DNA from: Chitinophagaceae bacterium
GTDB taxonomy: Bacteria > Bacteroidota > Bacteroidia > Chitinophagales > Chitinophagaceae
Length of the DNA: 64,000 bases
Direction of reading: 5' to 3'
Assembly: GCA_947381435.1 (NCBI GenBank)
Contig: CANCVE010000003.1
Coordinates: 1-64,000 of the forward strand
Position 1 is the first letter of the stretch, and every line of letters begins with the position of its first letter. The position numbers and the translations under genes are program-made. Shown here piece after piece: positions 36,036 to 45,051 of this stretch. Below the pieces are notes generated by a model. That model was given only the letters and a program-made list of their open reading frames with translations. It ran no database searches and was not told the DNA's origin.

Positions 36036-36593
36036 TTAGAAAGCTTCTTTATTTTCAGTTTTTGGCTTAGCATTGTTTAAACTAGCCATAAATTTAAAAG
36101 CCTTCAATAATCGTTGTTCAATATTTTCTTCCTTATTCAACTCTGTACCAGATACAAACCAAATTTTTGTGCGTACGTGGTTGGTGTAGTAAGCACTTTG
36201 TGGTTCGTTTGTTTTGTTGTTAATTTGACGAAGAGTAACTTTGTTTTTATCGGTTTTAAATTCAAAAACATCATTAGTACCTGCCATATTGGTTATTTCT
36301 GTCAAATCGCTAATCTTAAAAGTGTAAACATTAGTCATCTTATTGCCACCTTTTAAAACCCTTGTTTCTTGTATTTTAATGGTATCGCCCCCATGGTAGA
36401 AGGTTTGATACTTAATAGACACTTCCGTAGCTGCCTTAGATTGTGGCTTGTAGGTAGCTTCTGTACTACCGTATTTTTCAATTTTCTGCCTAATCCAATC
36501 TTTAGTGGTTTGTTCGGTTTGGGCGTTTACATTAAAGGAAAGCACTACAAGTGATATCCCTGCTACAATTTGTGTAATTTTTCTTGTTATCAT
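36036..36593 (-). CDS. Secreted protein of unknown function
   Basis: The 185-residue protein has a signal peptide (about 1-24, ending VNAQ). The mature part includes DWIRQKIEKYG near the start and a beta-rich middle (FYHGGDTIKIQETRVLKG, YTFKISDLTEITNMAG). I do not recognise a named domain. No lipobox and no further membrane segment are seen, so it is likely periplasmic. It is a single gene ended by a shared terminator. Confidence 0.75.
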   Translation of the reverse strand: MITRKITQIVAGISLVVLSFNVNAQTEQTTKDWIRQKIEKYGSTEATYKPQSKAATEVSIKYQTFYHGGDTIKIQETRVLKGGNKMTNVYTFKISDLTEITNMAGTNDVFEFKTDKNKVTLRQINNKTNEPQSAYYTNHVRTKIWFVSGTELNKEENIEQRLLKAFKFMASLNNAKPKTENKEAF

Positions 36594-36744
36594 TGTTGTT
36601 GTTTTAAGTGAGCAAATTTTATTGAAAATGTGTGGTGATATGTAATTGTATATAAATTAATAAAATCATTCAAATCAGCCAACGCAAAGAACAATTGCCT
36701 TATCGGTTTCAAAAATAGGGAGATTTTGTATTGAAAATTTTTTA

Positions 36745-36889
36745 ATAGTTGTTAGTGGTTAGTTATAAGTTGTTAGTCTGCAATTTGAATTGTATTTTAA
36801 GATAAAAAAAGAAGGTTTTTCTTTTCTATTCGATAAAATGAAGAACTTTCTTTTATGACTAACCACTAATAACTAATCACTAACAACTA
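36745..36889. repeat. Imperfect inverted repeat at the 3' end of the 206-aa gene
   Basis: GTTGTTAGTGGTTAGTTATA (from 36745) pairs with ACTAATCACTAACAAC (ending near 36887), flanking about 80 bp. Both arms are built of TTAGT/ACTAA units. The right arm overlaps the stop codon of the gene ending at 36887. The same kind of units follow both 321-aa genes. Confidence 0.65.
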
Positions 36890-37507
36890 GTTTGCTGCTC
36901 TTGTTATTGGTGCGCAATAGTTTCTTCTTCTATCCGATCCACGAGCTGCCATTTTAAATACATAAGGAACAAAACTTGGCAAACCTTCTATTTCTATTGA
37001 ATGACTGGTTGATGTTTCAGAAATCCACACACTGGTTGCTGTAGCCGGAGAAGCGGTGTATAAAACTTCATAAAAGCCTGCTTTTGGCATTGCATTGCAA
37101 CTACACAACACTTTATTACTCGCTTCTTGCGTAATTACTTTAAAATTACTTACTACTGCAAATACACCAATTCTAGCTTTAGAAGCGGCAGTGTGCATAC
37201 CTGTAGACAATATTTTAGTTTCATCACCACCACTTGTAAGTTGCACATACGCACCCAATACGTGCATTTGCCCTTCTATAACAGCTCTTTTATCATTCTT
37301 ATCAGAAGTGTCTGTTGGTGTTCCATCTTTAGCCTTTGCCACAGCAGCCTGAAATAATATACGCTCAGCAGTTATTGATGTAACGGTAGGCGATGGTGTT
37401 GGAAAGCTTGAGTTGGGTGATAGATGCGTCTCAATACTTTGCACTTCAGTTATTAATCCATCGTCAGTGTAAACGTCTCTTGAATAATCAACCAAAACTT
37501 GTGACAT
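36887..37507 (-). CDS. Fibronectin type III-like protein of unknown function
   Basis: The 206-residue protein has no signal peptide. The N-terminal half (RILFQAAVAKAKDGTPTDTS, RAVIEGQMHVLGAYVQLTSG) appears helical. The C-terminal half looks like a single FN3-type domain (PKAGFYEVLYTASPATATS, WISETSTSHSIEIEGL, PFVYKMAARG-like end). The family is recognisable as a recurrent Bacteroidota hypothetical protein, but its function is not known to me. It shares its surroundings with the 321-aa genes: a helically spaced repeat array upstream (37636-37803) and TTAGT-unit repeats at the 3' end. Confidence 0.7.
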   Translation of the reverse strand: MSQVLVDYSRDVYTDDGLITEVQSIETHLSPNSSFPTPSPTVTSITAERILFQAAVAKAKDGTPTDTSDKNDKRAVIEGQMHVLGAYVQLTSGGDETKILSTGMHTAASKARIGVFAVVSNFKVITQEASNKVLCSCNAMPKAGFYEVLYTASPATATSVWISETSTSHSIEIEGLPSFVPYVFKMAARGSDRRRNYCAPITRAAN

Positions 37508-38008
37508 GACATTAATGATTTAATAAATGAAAAATAATCGGTTGAAAGTAATCTTATTGTAACTAGCAATACTAATTAGTTTATTAAAACAGGCATTTCA
37601 GACGTAAAATGCTTATAATAATTACCTATATTATCAATATCTGTATCAAGATTATCATAATCGGTATACCGTTAGCAATAATCTGTATAAGGATTGCCAG
37701 TATCTGTATATAGATGGTGACTATCTGTATACAGATGATGGCAATCGGTTGAAAGATGTTGATGATATTGATACCGATTATCGCCATCGGTATGAAGATA
37801 TCTATAATAGGTAAGCCGATATTGGCTTTAGTTATTGATTGGATAATAAAAAATGACTTTATATTTTATTATCCATAGTAGAGGAAGGAAAAAGGTTTAA
37901 AAATATTTAAGTATATGATTATCAATAAATTAATATCAAGTAAAGGTTATTATCTAGCTTTTTTATGAATGTTATGATTAGATTAATTAATAGATATTAA
38001 AGTACCAC
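37508..38008. other. Intergenic region upstream of the 206-aa gene
   Basis: No gene is seen. The stretch holds the 21-bp array at 37636-37803, AT-rich DNA, and one DnaA-box-like word, TTATCCATA (37869-37877), with a single mismatch to TTATCCACA. Confidence 0.6.
37636..37803. repeat. Eight-unit palindromic array with exact 21-bp period
   Basis: Eight 21-bp units run without gaps from 37636. The best units contain TATCTGTATACAGAT (37122-type form at 37122+600, that is about 37722-37736), whose core ATCTGTATACAGAT is a perfect 14-bp palindrome. Other units are degenerate forms (ATCGGTATACCG, ATCTGTATAAGGAT, ATCTGTATATAGAT). Centres are two helical turns apart, so all would face one side of the DNA. 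The array lies 130-300 bp upstream of the 206-aa gene. Confidence 0.88.
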
Positions 38009-38060
38009 ATTTACTAATAAAAAAGCACTCAATCAATTGAGTGCTTTTTTATTAGTAAAT
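38009..38060. terminator. Strong hairpin terminator downstream of mnmG
   Basis: A perfect stem of 25 bp (ATTTACTAATAAAAAAGCAC with CTCAAT, and its complement) closes around two bases. It lies 37 bp past the mnmG stop on the minus strand and has T tracts on both sides. Confidence 0.85.
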
Positions 38061-38096
38061 ATTATTCACTGTTTACTGTTTACTACTAACTGATCA

Positions 38097-39965
38097 CTAC
38101 CTTCCCATAAACACCATTAATATCTGGATATCGCTTGGGCTTACACCACTAATTCTGCTTGCTTGACCAAGCGTACGTGGCCTAACCTTCTTAAACTTTT
38201 GTTTTGCCTCACTAGAAATGGCCGTTAGTTTTTCAAAATCAAAAGTATCAGGTATAACTAAGTTTTCTAAATGGCTAACCTTTTCTACCAAGTCTTCTTC
38301 CTTACGTATATAAGTTTCGTATTTAACCTGAATTTCCGCTTGTTCAAGACTATCTTGATTATAGGCTTCTAATGAAGCAGCCAATGTAGGAACAGCTTGT
38401 AGCATACCATCTAGTGTTACATTTGGACGAAGTATAATTTTAGAAGCCCTTTGCTTATCCTCAATAATAGAAGACTCTATTGTTTCGAAATAAGGGTTTA
38501 TATCTTCCGGTTCTACATTATATACACTCAGTATCTTCTTTATTTCAGCTACGTTCTTCTGTTTACTTTCCACTTTATCCAATCGTTCCTGCGAAGCTAA
38601 TCCTATCTTATTACTCAAAGCAGTAAGGCGTATGTCAGCATTATCTTGTCTTAACAACGTTCGAAATTCTGCTCGGCTCGTAAACATACGGTAAGGCTCA
38701 TCAGTACCCTTACTTATCAAATCATCTATCAATACCCCAATATAGGCTTCGTTTCTTTTAAGTATAAAAGGCTCTTGTTCCTTCACAGCAAGATGTGCGT
38801 TAATACCTGCCATTAAACCTTGACAAGCCGCTTCTTCATAACCTGTAGTGCCATTTATTTGCCCAGCAAAGAACAGGTTCTTTATAAGCTTAGTTTCTAG
38901 TGTATGAGTTAATTGAGTAGGTTGAAAGAAGTCGTACTCAATTGCATAACCAGGACGGAAGAATTTACAGTTTTCAAAACCTGGTACTTTACGCAAAGCT
39001 TTTACCTGAACATCTTCTGGAAGAGAGGTAGAAAAACCATTTACATATATCTCCACAGTGTTCCATCCTTCGGGTTCTACAAATATCTGGTGACGTTCTT
39101 TATCTGCAAATCTGTTTATTTTATCCTCTACACTAGGACAATAACGAGGACCACGGCCTTCTATCCTCCCTTGAAACATAGGGCTTCTATCAAATCCAGT
39201 CTTCAATAGCTCATGCACTTCCTTGTTTGTATAAGTTATATGGCAACTGCGTTGTTGTTCTGGTTTAATTAAAGGAAGGTCTAAATAAGAGAATCCTGTT
39301 ATCACATCATCCCCTTTCTGCTCTTCCATCTTGCTATAATCAAGACTCCTACTATCTACCCTTGGTGGAGTTCCTGTTTTTAATCTATCTGCTTCAAAGC
39401 CATATTCTACTAATTGTTCTGTAATACCGGTTGCAGCCTTCTCTCCTACTCTACCACCGCCTAATTGTTTTTCACCAATATGAATAATACCATTCAGGAA
39501 GGTTCCACTTGTTATAACTACACTTTTAGCTTTAATCTTATTCCCTAAACCTGTTATTACACCACACACCTTTCCATTTTCTATTATTAGAGAACTAACC
39601 ATATCCTGATAAAAATCTAGGTTATTGGTATGTTCTAGCATTTCTCTCCATTTTGCAGCAAATAGCATCCTATCATTCTGTGTTCTAGGGCTCCACATGG
39701 CAGGTCCTTTACTTTTATTAAGCATACGGAACTGAATCATGGTAAGGTCTGTAACTATGCCGCTATATCCTCCTATTGCATCTATTTCTCGCACAATTTG
39801 TCCTTTAGCAATACCACCCATTGCCGGGTTGCAACTCATCTGACCAATGGTTTGCATATTCATTGTAATCATCAAAGTTTTACTACCCATATTAGCAGCA
39901 GCAGCGGCAGCTTCAGAACCTGCATGTCCACCACCCACTACTATTACATCATATTCTTGAAACAT
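38097..39965 (-). CDS. mnmG: tRNA uridine-5-carboxymethylaminomethyl modification enzyme MnmG (GidA)
   Basis: Starting at ATG 39965 (MFQEYDVIVVGGGHAGSEAA) the protein has 622 residues, the usual length. A start at 40016 would add 17 residues before the FAD-binding motif. GGGHAG binds FAD. CNPAMGGIAKGQIVREIDA, MWSPRTQNDR, KTGTPPRVD and the C-terminal RTLGQASRISGVSPSDIQIL are diagnostic. With MnmE it installs the cmnm5 group at the wobble uridine of certain tRNAs. The gene is often close to the chromosomal origin. Two parS-like sites lie immediately upstream. Confidence 0.97.
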   Translation of the reverse strand: MFQEYDVIVVGGGHAGSEAAAAAANMGSKTLMITMNMQTIGQMSCNPAMGGIAKGQIVREIDAIGGYSGIVTDLTMIQFRMLNKSKGPAMWSPRTQNDRMLFAAKWREMLEHTNNLDFYQDMVSSLIIENGKVCGVITGLGNKIKAKSVVITSGTFLNGIIHIGEKQLGGGRVGEKAATGITEQLVEYGFEADRLKTGTPPRVDSRSLDYSKMEEQKGDDVITGFSYLDLPLIKPEQQRSCHITYTNKEVHELLKTGFDRSPMFQGRIEGRGPRYCPSVEDKINRFADKERHQIFVEPEGWNTVEIYVNGFSTSLPEDVQVKALRKVPGFENCKFFRPGYAIEYDFFQPTQLTHTLETKLIKNLFFAGQINGTTGYEEAACQGLMAGINAHLAVKEQEPFILKRNEAYIGVLIDDLISKGTDEPYRMFTSRAEFRTLLRQDNADIRLTALSNKIGLASQERLDKVESKQKNVAEIKKILSVYNVEPEDINPYFETIESSIIEDKQRASKIILRPNVTLDGMLQAVPTLAASLEAYNQDSLEQAEIQVKYETYIRKEEDLVEKVSHLENLVIPDTFDFEKLTAISSEAKQKFKKVRPRTLGQASRISGVSPSDIQILMVFMGR

Positions 39966-40033
39966 TCTCTTTATAATTATTAGCTGGCAAAGATAATCTT
40001 GCAACCAATGATGCACTTATGTTTTTCTAAATT

Positions 40034-40049
40034 CGTTCCACGTGGAACA
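40034..40049. promoter_or_regulatory. parS-like centromere site 1
   Basis: CGTTCCACGTGGAACA contains a perfect 14-bp palindrome and differs from the general parS consensus TGTTNCACGTGAAACA at two positions. ParB binds such sites to load the chromosome segregation machinery near the origin. It lies between mnmG and ybeY, 58 bp from a second copy. Confidence 0.8.
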
Positions 40050-40091
40050 TTTAATTTTAATTATGGTTTTAAAATTCTTAACCCCTTTAAA

Positions 40092-40107
40092 TGTTTCACG
40101 TGGAACA
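40092..40107. promoter_or_regulatory. parS-like centromere site 2
   Basis: TGTTTCACGTGGAACA differs from the parS consensus TGTTNCACGTGAAACA at one position. Its closeness to site 1 and location beside mnmG support a genuine parS pair. parA and parB genes are not in the window. Confidence 0.85.
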
Positions 40108-40112
40108 TTATT

Positions 40113-40541
40113 TCAAAGAGATAAATATTGATTGATATAATAATCTTCTTTTTCTCTCATTAACTTAATCTCTTTTATTTTTTTATCTAAATAACCACAT
40201 AGATGAAGGCTTCCATGAAATATTACCCTAAGATTTTCTTCTAATACAGATGTTTTATGGGTAGCTGAATTATCCTTAACTCTATCGAGGCTAATATAAA
40301 TTTCTCCAATAACAGGATTACCTTCTTCTCCTAACGAAAAGGTAATTATATCGGTATAATAATCATGATTTAGATGGTCTTTATTAATTTGAAGAAGGTA
40401 ATCATCTGAGCAGAATATATAGTTCAGCTCATCCAATTCAGTATTTTCTTGTTCAAATAGAAAAATAATAAAATTTTTAAGTTTGTTTTTATCGGTTAGA
40501 GATAGCTTTCTATCCGCATAATTAAATTTTACGCTTGCCAT
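40113..40541 (-). CDS. ybeY: Endoribonuclease YbeY (16S rRNA maturation)
   Basis: The 142-residue protein has the YbeY zinc site HGSLHLCGYLD near residue 110, followed by LMREKEDYYINQYL as in other Bacteroidota. DYYTDIITFSLGE and IGEIYISLDRV are also typical. In this group the third metal ligand of the H-x3-H-x5-H pattern is commonly Asp, as seen here. The enzyme takes part in 16S rRNA 3'-end processing and ribosome quality control. It lies upstream of mnmG on the same strand, separated by 147 bp with the parS-like sites. Confidence 0.93.
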   Translation of the reverse strand: MASVKFNYADRKLSLTDKNKLKNFIIFLFEQENTELDELNYIFCSDDYLLQINKDHLNHDYYTDIITFSLGEEGNPVIGEIYISLDRVKDNSATHKTSVLEENLRVIFHGSLHLCGYLDKKIKEIKLMREKEDYYINQYLSL

Positions 40542-40651
40542 AATTAATATTTACTTTTGCAACTTCAAAAATCGTAATAAAAGACAGACTACACAGGTTT
40601 ATTTTTGCTACAGAAAAACTAAGGATAGTATTTTTTTAATAAAGAATTGAA

Positions 40652-40873
40652 ATGAGAAGATTGAGTGAGTTAGGGATTGGTCAAAGAGCAGTGATACATT
40701 CATTTGAAAAGGATGATATTTTTATTAAATTAATGGAAATGGGCTGTGTTCCAGGTGAAGAAGTTAAGGTAATTCAGGTTGCACCATTAGGAGATCCAAT
40801 TTCAATTTCAGTTGCAGGATATAATCTTAGTTTGAGATTGAGTGAGGCGAGTAGTATTTTTTTAGAGGGTTAA
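40652..40873 (+). CDS. feoA: FeoA family protein
   Basis: The 73-residue protein is a single FeoA (SH3-like) domain: RLSELGIGQRAVIHSF, KLMEMGCVPGEEVKVIQ, APLGDPISISVAGYNLSLR. FeoA proteins bind and modulate the ferrous iron transporter FeoB. No feoB is present next to it, and nadD follows at once (16 bp), so it probably acts on a FeoB encoded elsewhere. It is likely the first gene of a feoA-nadD unit. Confidence 0.92.
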   Translation: MRRLSELGIGQRAVIHSFEKDDIFIKLMEMGCVPGEEVKVIQVAPLGDPISISVAGYNLSLRLSEASSIFLEG

Positions 40874-40889
40874 GCTTAAATGTTGCTAA

Positions 40890-41462
40890 ATGAAAATTGG
40901 TTTATACTTCGGTTCCTTCAATCCTATACATATTGGACACTTAATTATTGCAAATCATGTTGCCAATTTTACAGATGTGGAACAAGTATGGTTTGTTATT
41001 AGTCCGCAGAATCCATTAAAACCATCGTCGGAGCTATTAAATGAATACCATAGGCTTCACTTAGTTCAAAAAGCTATAGAAGATAATCCAAAACTTAAAG
41101 CTTCAAATGTGGAGTTTAAACTCTCTAAACCTTCTTACACAATAGATACACTCAATCATCTTTCTGAAAAATATCCAAAACATCAGTTTAGTGTAATAAT
41201 TGGAAGTGATAGTTTTACCAACCTTCCAAAATGGAAGAATTACCAAAACATACTAAACAACTACCCATTAATTATTTATAAGCGACCATTATTTGAAGTA
41301 GATAACTCAAAAATGAATGCTTCAGTTACAATATTAGATGCACCTCTATTAGAAATATCTGCCTCTGCTATTCGTAAGAGTATTAAGACTGGAAAAAGTA
41401 TTCAATATCTTGTTCCAGAGGTTGTAAATAATGAAATTAAGGATAACGGATATTATAAGTAA
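40890..41462 (+). CDS. nadD: Nicotinate-nucleotide adenylyltransferase NadD
   Basis: The 190-residue enzyme joins nicotinate mononucleotide and ATP to form deamido-NAD. GLYFGSFNPIHIGHLIIAN holds the nucleotidyltransferase HxGH motif. VWFVISPQNPLKPSSELL, FSVIIGSDSFTNLPKWKNY and ISASAIRKSIKTGK, the second ATP-binding motif, complete the pattern. Length is normal. It works downstream of NadA in the same pathway. Confidence 0.95.
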   Translation: MKIGLYFGSFNPIHIGHLIIANHVANFTDVEQVWFVISPQNPLKPSSELLNEYHRLHLVQKAIEDNPKLKASNVEFKLSKPSYTIDTLNHLSEKYPKHQFSVIIGSDSFTNLPKWKNYQNILNNYPLIIYKRPLFEVDNSKMNASVTILDAPLLEISASAIRKSIKTGKSIQYLVPEVVNNEIKDNGYYK

Positions 41463-41515
41463 GAGGTATATAAAATGCATTACTTACCGCATCTTTGCAT
41501 CTTGTTTTATTGGCT

Positions 41516-44500
41516 ATGTCTGAATCTCCACAAATTTTTCAAACTACAAACCCTTCCCGTTGGCAAAGGCTAAAATGGGGGTCTCGTATTGTAATTTTTC
41601 TTTTAATATTTGCGATTGCTGTAATTACATTAACACTTAGAAGTGTATCAAAATCAAATGATAAAATTCCTCTTGATGTTAGAGCTATAAAAAAAGTCTT
41701 TTCTGGTAGTGTGCCTACAATTGATAAAGAAAGCAGTATCAGTAAGTATAACAAAGGATTTAAATATTATATACACAATCAATGGGTAGAGGGAAAAGGT
41801 GTAGGACAAAAAGATACAGTTTTAAACCTTTCTAATTCATCATTATTTAGTGATAGTTTAGGTATACGAGCTGCTTTCTATATGCCATGGGATCCTCAGT
41901 CATTATTTTCATTGAGAAGAAATGTAAAAAAAGTAAATCTTGTATTGCCAGAATGGTTTTTTATTGACCCTAAGGCAGATACTTTAATTGTTCATATTGA
42001 TAAAGAAGCTTATGATATAGTTAAGGGGGCAGGCGTGAAGATGATGCCCATGTTGTCTAATTCATACAACGATAAAACAACAATTGACGCATTAGCCAGA
42101 ATTATTGAAAATCCAATAAAACGAGAAAACCTAATAAATAGCCTCTTAAAACAGTTGAGTAGATTAAAGTTTATAGGTATTAATGTTGATTTTGAAGATA
42201 TTAAAATAAAGAACAAAAAAAATTTTTGGTCTTTTCAAACTGATTTGTACTCAAGATTGCATGAAAATAATTTTTTAGTTACTCAAAATGTTTCTCCTTT
42301 TTCAGAATTTAATTATGATTACTTAGATAAGGATTATGATTATGTTTTTTTGAAAGCTTATGATGAACATTCTAATTATACTAATAGTGGTTCAATATCA
42401 AGCCAAAAGTGGATTGAAGAAAGAGTAGATGCATTAGCTAAGTATGTTGCTCCTTCCAAAATAGTTGTTGATTTAGCAGCCTATGGCTATGACTGGGGAA
42501 AAGCAAAAGATACAGTAAGACCGCTTTCTTATCAGCAAGCATTGGTTACGGCAAGAGAGAGTGATGCAGTAGTAGATTTTGATAATGATACATATTGCGC
42601 CCACTATCAATATTATGATGAAAAAGATGTTCTTCATAATGTAAATTTTGTAGATGCCGCTACAAATTTTAATGCTATCAGATTTTCAACTGAATATGGA
42701 TTAGCAGGAACAGCTCTTTGGAGACTTGGTTCGGAGGATAGTAGAATTTGGGAATTCTATCATTTGCCTATGACTAGATCGGCTTTAAAAAAGTTTGATT
42801 TTGCTGGATTTAATAAAGTAGAGGGAAGTAGAACTGTTGACTATACAGGAGCTGGGGAAATATTAGACGTATTAGCGTCACCTACAAATGGAAGAATTAC
42901 TACTGAAATTGACACATCCAGCATGTTGATAAGTGAGGAAAAATATGTTTCTCTACCCTCATCGTATGTTGTTCGAAAGTTTGGGAAGACTTCTAAGCCA
43001 AAACTTGTTCTAACTTATGATGATGGTCCTGATCCTAAATACACCAAAGAAATATTAGATACTCTTGCTTATTACCATGTTCCAGCCACATTCTTTGTTG
43101 TAGGATTAGAAGCTGAAAATAACATACCCCTCATAAAAAGAATACTCAGAGAGGGTCATGAAATAGGAAATCATACGTTTACTCATCCAGATATGAGTAA
43201 GGTTAGTAGAGATAGGGCACTCTTAGAAATGGATGCTACTAAGTTATTAATAGAATGTATTACTGGTAGAAGTATGTTAATGTTTAGGGCACCATTTAAT
43301 GCAGACAGTGAGCCAGAAAAGAATGAAGAACTTGTACCAGTTGCTTTAAGTAGAACAAGAAATTATATTACTGTAGGTGAAAGTCTTGACCCGGAAGATT
43401 GGCAAAAAGGAGAAATTGAAAATTTTAATGCTGATACAATTGTAAGTAGGGTTATTAAAGAATATGAAAGAAATCTTAATAATGGGGATAGTAGTAATAT
43501 CATATTACTTCATGATGGTGGTGGAGATAGAAGCCAAACAGTATTAGCAACCGGAAAACTAATAAGATATTATCAAGCAAAGGGATATACATTCACTACA
43601 GTTGCTGATTTATTAGGCAAAACAAGAGATGATTTGATGCCTTTTGCTAGTAGTAAGGATTATTATAAATTGAAAATCAATTATTTCTGGGCTATGTCTG
43701 TGTATTATTCTACGCACATCTTCTTTGCCATCTTCCTAATTTTTATGATAGTTAGCACAATCCGGTTGCTTATTCTCGGTACACTTTCTTTTATGCAAAG
43801 AAGAAGAGAAAAAGACATAGTATATAATGAACCGATAGACAACTATCCTCTAGTTTCCATTATTGTTCCTGCATATAATGAAGAAGTAAATGTTGTTAGT
43901 TCATTATATAATCTTTTAAAATGCGATTACCCTAATTTCAATATTGTTTTTGTAGATGATGGTAGCAAAGACAAAACATGGGAGATAGTTACAAAAGAGT
44001 TTTCTGATAACAATAACATCAAATTATATACTAAAGTAAATGGTGGCAAAGCCTCAGCTTTAAATTTCGGACTAAATGAAACAAATGCCGATTTTGTTGT
44101 ATGTATTGATGCTGATACTAAGCTTGCTTCAAATGCAGTTAGGCTATTAATGAAACACTTTTTAATGCAACCAAAAGGACGTCAAAAGATTGGGGCTGTA
44201 GCAGGTGTAGTAAAAGTTGGTAATGAAGTTAATATACTCACTAAGTGGCAAAACATAGAATATATCACCAGTCAAAACTTTGATAGAAAAGGTTTTGCCT
44301 ATGCTAATGCAATAACAGTTGTTCCTGGTGCTATTGGTGCCTTTAAAAAGATGTCAATTAAGGCTGCAGGTGGCTTTACAACAGATACTTTAGCAGAAGA
44401 TTGCGACTTAACTATTAGAATACTGAGATGTGGCTACATTGTTACCAACGAACCTAATGCAATTGCCTACACAGAAGCCCCTGAATCATTAAAGATGTTC

Positions 44501-44938
44501 ATGAAGCAACGTTTCCGTTGGAGTTTTGGTGTGATGCAAACATTCTGGAAGCATAGAGATTTATTGTTTACCAATCGAATTAAATCATTAGGTTGGATTG
44601 CACTTCCAGACATTCTAGTATTTAAATATATCATTCCAATCTTTTCTCCCATTGCAGATATTTTGATGATTTTCGGTCTCTTTACAGATAATGCTAGTAA
44701 AATATTGTGGTATTATTTACTTTTCACCATTGTTGACACCATAATAGCAGCCATTTCTTTCTTATTTGAGAAAGAAAACCCATTAAAGCTAGTTTGGTTA
44801 ATTCCTCAGCGCATCATTTATCGTTGGATAATGCTAGTGGTGCTTTATCGTTCTTTAAAGAGAGCATTAAAAGGAGAATTACAAAATTGGGGCGTATTGA
44901 AACGTACTGGAAATGTGAAAGATGTAAATATTGCCTAA
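41516..44938 (+). CDS. Three-domain membrane protein: GH18-like, polysaccharide deacetylase (CE4) and GT2 glycosyltransferase
   Basis: From ATG 41516 the protein has 1140 residues; an upstream TTG is less likely. A membrane segment lies near residues 22-40. A GH18-type domain follows (about 85-430), with FIGINVDFED at about 218-228 supplying a D-x-E-like catalytic pattern. A NodB deacetylase domain (about 490-690) has LTYDDGPDPKYT, GNHTFTHPDM and MFRAPF. After another membrane segment, a GT2 domain (about 770-1020) has SIIVPAYNEEVNVV, FVDDGSKDKTW, DADTK, AEDCDLTIRILRCGY and QRFRW, ending with membrane helices. This resembles PgaC/chitin-synthase-type synthases fused with trimming enzymes, so it may make and modify a beta-linked N-acetylhexosamine polymer. 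The product is not determined by the sequence. Confidence 0.88.
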   Translation: MSESPQIFQTTNPSRWQRLKWGSRIVIFLLIFAIAVITLTLRSVSKSNDKIPLDVRAIKKVFSGSVPTIDKESSISKYNKGFKYYIHNQWVEGKGVGQKDTVLNLSNSSLFSDSLGIRAAFYMPWDPQSLFSLRRNVKKVNLVLPEWFFIDPKADTLIVHIDKEAYDIVKGAGVKMMPMLSNSYNDKTTIDALARIIENPIKRENLINSLLKQLSRLKFIGINVDFEDIKIKNKKNFWSFQTDLYSRLHENNFLVTQNVSPFSEFNYDYLDKDYDYVFLKAYDEHSNYTNSGSISSQKWIEERVDALAKYVAPSKIVVDLAAYGYDWGKAKDTVRPLSYQQALVTARESDAVVDFDNDTYCAHYQYYDEKDVLHNVNFVDAATNFNAIRFSTEYGLAGTALWRLGSEDSRIWEFYHLPMTRSALKKFDFAGFNKVEGSRTVDYTGAGEILDVLASPTNGRITTEIDTSSMLISEEKYVSLPSSYVVRKFGKTSKPKLVLTYDDGPDPKYTKEILDTLAYYHVPATFFVVGLEAENNIPLIKRILREGHEIGNHTFTHPDMSKVSRDRALLEMDATKLLIECITGRSMLMFRAPFNADSEPEKNEELVPVALSRTRNYITVGESLDPEDWQKGEIENFNADTIVSRVIKEYERNLNNGDSSNIILLHDGGGDRSQTVLATGKLIRYYQAKGYTFTTVADLLGKTRDDLMPFASSKDYYKLKINYFWAMSVYYSTHIFFAIFLIFMIVSTIRLLILGTLSFMQRRREKDIVYNEPIDNYPLVSIIVPAYNEEVNVVSSLYNLLKCDYPNFNIVFVDDGSKDKTWEIVTKEFSDNNNIKLYTKVNGGKASALNFGLNETNADFVVCIDADTKLASNAVRLLMKHFLMQPKGRQKIGAVAGVVKVGNEVNILTKWQNIEYITSQNFDRKGFAYANAITVVPGAIGAFKKMSIKAAGGFTTDTLAEDCDLTIRILRCGYIVTNEPNAIAYTEAPESLKMFMKQRFRWSFGVMQTFWKHRDLLFTNRIKSLGWIALPDILVFKYIIPIFSPIADILMIFGLFTDNASKILWYYLLFTIVDTIIAAISFLFEKENPLKLVWLIPQRIIYRWIMLVVLYRSLKRALKGELQNWGVLKRTGNVKDVNIA

Positions 44939-45051
44939 TATTTTATTGATTATTGAATCTAAATTATTGAATAATAAATAAACTATTTTCCCTCCAACAT
45001 AATTTCTTTTCTTTGCCACACTTTAAAATGTAAACAGTAAAAATTATAATA

